Of a stretch of DNA of 26,192 nt, positions 24,064 to 26,192 are shown in pieces (within the stretch, counting starts at the first letter, position 1; every line of letters starts with the position of its first letter). The stretch is from an uncultured Blautia sp. (lineage in GTDB: Bacteria; Bacillota; Clostridia; Lachnospirales; Lachnospiraceae): contig UQAX01000038.1 of NCBI GenBank assembly GCA_900539145.1, positions 1 through 26,192 on the forward strand. Direction: 5' to 3'. The position numbers and the translations under genes were made by a program. A model generated the notes under the pieces. That model searched no databases. It saw only the letters and a list, made by a program, of their open reading frames with translations, and was not told the DNA's origin.

Positions 24064-25011
24064 CTACGCTTCTTTTTTCTTCATTCCATACACATGCTTT
24101 TTATAAAGCACAGACAACATACCTGCCATACAGTTTGCTGTTAAAATACCGAAACAAATACCTTCCGGATAAACGCTGAAAATTCGGATTGCCGCAGTAA
24201 TAATACCTGCCACAGCCGCATAAATCAGTTTACCTTTTCTGGATGCAAAGGCATAATCTGTCAGCATGTAACAACCGCCCATAATCAGACCGCCGCCGAA
24301 AAGATTTAATAAAATATCGCCTGTAAAGAGACCATCCGGTCCGAAGATAAACGTTAAAATTGTAACTGTTCCGATATAGGTAACTGCTGCTTCCGCATTT
24401 ACGATTTTTTTATAACACATGTAAGCAAAACCGATTAAAAGCAGTAATTTACTTGTTTCTCCCATTGCTCCCGGCATTTCGCCCAAAAACATCTGAAGAT
24501 AGCTGTAACCTGTTTCTGCACCGCTTTTCGCTGTTCCCAGAATAGTTGCCGCTGAAACAGCATCTACGGAAATTGTTCTCGGCACCACATACTGCATTAC
24601 GGCTGCCGGCCATGCTACCATAACAAGAAGTCTTCCCATAAGAGCAGGATTTACAAAGTTATTTCCAATTCCGCCGAACATCTGCTTTACAACTAAAATA
24701 CTGAATACGTCTGCTGCAACAAGTGTCCACACCGGAACCGTAACCGGCATATTAAAGGCTAATAAAAGACCTGTAACCACAGCGCTGAAATCCCCTGCTG
24801 TCACCTGCTTTTTTGTAATTTTCTGCCACATAAATTCTGTCAGCACACATACTGCCACAGAAAGACCTGACAAGTATAATGCCTGAATTCCAAAATAATA
24901 TATTGCTCCTAAAAGTGCCGGAATTAAGGAAATTGTTACGTGCATCATAACATTTCTGGTTGTTCTTGGAGTACGAAGATGCGGTCCGTTAATTACTCTT
25001 GTCTGACTCAT
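24064..25011 (-). CDS. rnfD: RnfD-like membrane subunit of the Rnf electron-transport complex
   Basis: A 315-residue membrane protein starting MSQTRVINGPHLRTPRTT, a typical RnfD opening, with about eight to ten hydrophobic helices. The covalent FMN motif is DAVSAATILG with acceptor T156; the NFVNPALMGR segment (118-127) is also characteristic of the RnfD/NqrB family. It carries electrons through the membrane between RnfC and RnfG in known complexes. The ATG overlaps the rnfC stop by one base (TAATG), so they are translationally coupled. A longer reading starting inside rnfC is unlikely because the family N-terminus begins at this Met. Confidence 0.9.
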   Translation of the reverse strand: MSQTRVINGPHLRTPRTTRNVMMHVTISLIPALLGAIYYFGIQALYLSGLSVAVCVLTEFMWQKITKKQVTAGDFSAVVTGLLLAFNMPVTVPVWTLVAADVFSILVVKQMFGGIGNNFVNPALMGRLLVMVAWPAAVMQYVVPRTISVDAVSAATILGTAKSGAETGYSYLQMFLGEMPGAMGETSKLLLLIGFAYMCYKKIVNAEAAVTYIGTVTILTFIFGPDGLFTGDILLNLFGGGLIMGGCYMLTDYAFASRKGKLIYAAVAGIITAAIRIFSVYPEGICFGILTANCMAGMLSVLYKKHVYGMKKKEA

Positions 25012-26192
25012 TATTTTTTCACCGCCCTTTCTCTCATTCTCTGTTTCACCATATCTCTTGCCATTCTTGTCCTTACAGACAGTTCTCTCTTGGCAGGGCA
25101 GATATAAGAGCAGCAGCCACAGGCAATACACTCACTGGCGTATAAGCTCTCACACAAATCGTAATCTTCTTCTAAATATGCAAATTCAATCTGATAAGGA
25201 ACTAATCCCGCCGGACACACACTTTCACAGCCTGCACATCGAATACATGGCTGTTCCTCATACTGACTGTCCGGAAGAACTAAAATTCCGGAAGTGTTCT
25301 TTGTTACATAGAAAAGTTCACTTTCACCATTCCAGTCAGAAGCTACACAAGGACCTGTCATCGGTCCGCCTGCAATGACTCTGTTATTCTTTACTGTCAC
25401 TCCTCCGCAAAGCTCTACCAGCTCTTTTGCTGAAGTTCCGATTGGAACCAAATAGTTCCCCGGATTTTTCACACATCCTGTTACTGTCACAATTCTTCTG
25501 ATAAGAGGTGTCTTTCCAAGGAGCATATCTGCTGTGGCTTTGGCTGTTCCTACATTGGACACAATAGCTCCTGCCTCTGCCGGAAGTCCTCCCATTGGCA
25601 CTTCTCTACCCATAACAGCCTGAATGAGCTGACGCTCTCCACCCTGTGGATACTGTGTAGGCAAAACTTTTACTTCTATATCCTTTGTATTTTCTAAAAT
25701 TTTACCAAGAACTTTTGCTGCCTCCGGTTTATTATCTTCCATACAAAGATATGCTTTTGGAGCGCCGGAAGCCTTTAGCAAAAGACGAATACCATTTGCT
25801 ACTGCATAGCTGTATTCCAGCATCAAACGATAATCACATGTTAAAAACGGCTCACATTCTGCTGCATTAATCAGCAGCGCATCGATTTTTTTATCTGTTT
25901 CGTATTTCTTATGAGTCGGAAATCCTGCACCGCCCATTCCTGTAAGACCGCCGTCACGAATTCCTTCAATAATTTCTTCTTTTGTAAAATTCTCAATATC
26001 TACCAGTTTGCTTTCATATTCCTGTGCATCCTGTTTTGAGGTTTCCCCTCTTTTAATAATACACGCCAGAATATTTCTTCCCTGATTGTTTACTTCTTCT
26101 ACTCGGAGAACCTCTCCGCTTACACTTGCATGTAAAGGAGCTGCCATAAATGCCTCAGGAATTCCGATTTGCTGTCCTGCTTCTACTTTATC
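25011..26192 (-). CDS. rnfC: RnfC-like NADH-binding subunit, 5' end outside the window
   Basis: The last 394 codons of an RnfC-like gene; the reading frame stays open to the window edge, and residues before the first Met (DKVEAGQQIGIPEAF) belong to the lipoyl-like N-terminal domain of RnfC, so the gene is cut rather than starting here. Visible features: the flavin/NADH region GGLTGMGGAGFPTHKK, EPFLTCDYRLM, PTQYPQGGERQL, a SLBB-like segment (VTGCVKNPGNYLVPIGTS) and two 4Fe-4S motifs, CIRCAGCESVCP and CIACGCCSYICP. In the complex RnfC takes electrons from, or gives them to, NADH on the cytosolic side. Confidence 0.92.
   Translation of the reverse strand, partial: DKVEAGQQIGIPEAFMAAPLHASVSGEVLRVEEVNNQGRNILACIIKRGETSKQDAQEYESKLVDIENFTKEEIIEGIRDGGLTGMGGAGFPTHKKYETDKKIDALLINAAECEPFLTCDYRLMLEYSYAVANGIRLLLKASGAPKAYLCMEDNKPEAAKVLGKILENTKDIEVKVLPTQYPQGGERQLIQAVMGREVPMGGLPAEAGAIVSNVGTAKATADMLLGKTPLIRRIVTVTGCVKNPGNYLVPIGTSAKELVELCGGVTVKNNRVIAGGPMTGPCVASDWNGESELFYVTKNTSGILVLPDSQYEEQPCIRCAGCESVCPAGLVPYQIEFAYLEEDYDLCESLYASECIACGCCSYICPAKRELSVRTRMARDMVKQRMRERAVKK

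Noticed and set aside
25012..25131. N-terminal extension of RnfD
   Set aside because: It lies wholly within rnfC in another frame; the RnfD family sequence begins at the ATG at 25011.

Overview
The window looks like chromosome from a low-GC gut Firmicute, most likely a Lachnospiraceae member of the Blautia/Ruminococcus type. The reasons are AT-rich codon use, strong AGGAGG-type ribosome sites, Rnf genes in clostridial order, choline-binding-type wall repeats, BspA-type leucine-rich repeats and an Rpn-family nuclease. Genus is a guess. All genes read leftward (minus strand) except one apbE-like gene.

Layout from left to right. 1-3.4 kb holds housekeeping genes: an AlaA-like aminotransferase, rarA, and a NodB-type polysaccharide deacetylase. 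3.49-4.53 kb is a plus-strand FAD:protein FMN transferase (ApbE-like). 4.67-19.67 kb is one functional block made of two adjacent leftward transcription units. Each starts with a TTGACA-N17-TASTAT promoter, a cobalamin riboswitch and an intrinsic terminator. 19.7-21.9 kb holds a small membrane protein, two VOC (glyoxalase-fold) proteins and an Rpn-like nuclease. 21.9-26.2 kb is an Rnf-type electron-transport cluster: rnfC (cut by the window edge), rnfD, an enlarged rnfG and a divergent RnfE/RnfA-like gene, closed by a terminator. No rnfA/rnfB pair is present.

The striking part is the 15-kb B12-regulated block. The upstream unit encodes a membrane-anchored alpha/alpha-toroid protein, a DUF4430 lipoprotein, a complete ECF transporter (T component, fused double ATPase, S component with an unusual N-terminal extension), a BspA-like LRR protein and a 59-residue membrane protein. 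The downstream unit encodes a 1386-residue secreted protein with the toroid and DUF4430 domains in one chain plus helical spacers and wall-binding repeats, and a 476-residue DUF4430/wall-binding protein. A toroid followed by a DUF4430-like beta domain is the architecture of animal intrinsic factor and transcobalamin. I infer a bacterial corrinoid capture relay: wall-bound intrinsic-factor-like proteins, then a membrane-anchored split version, then the ECF transporter, all repressed by cobalamin. Binding itself cannot be shown from sequence.

The second point of interest is the Rnf cluster. RnfG carries two extra 124-residue FMN_bind-like repeats, and the Rnf-Nqr-family subunit lacks the cysteines expected to hold the intramembrane Fe-S centre. 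This may be a remodelled or decaying Rnf, or a different flavin-based export route for electrons. The apbE-like gene could supply its covalent FMN.
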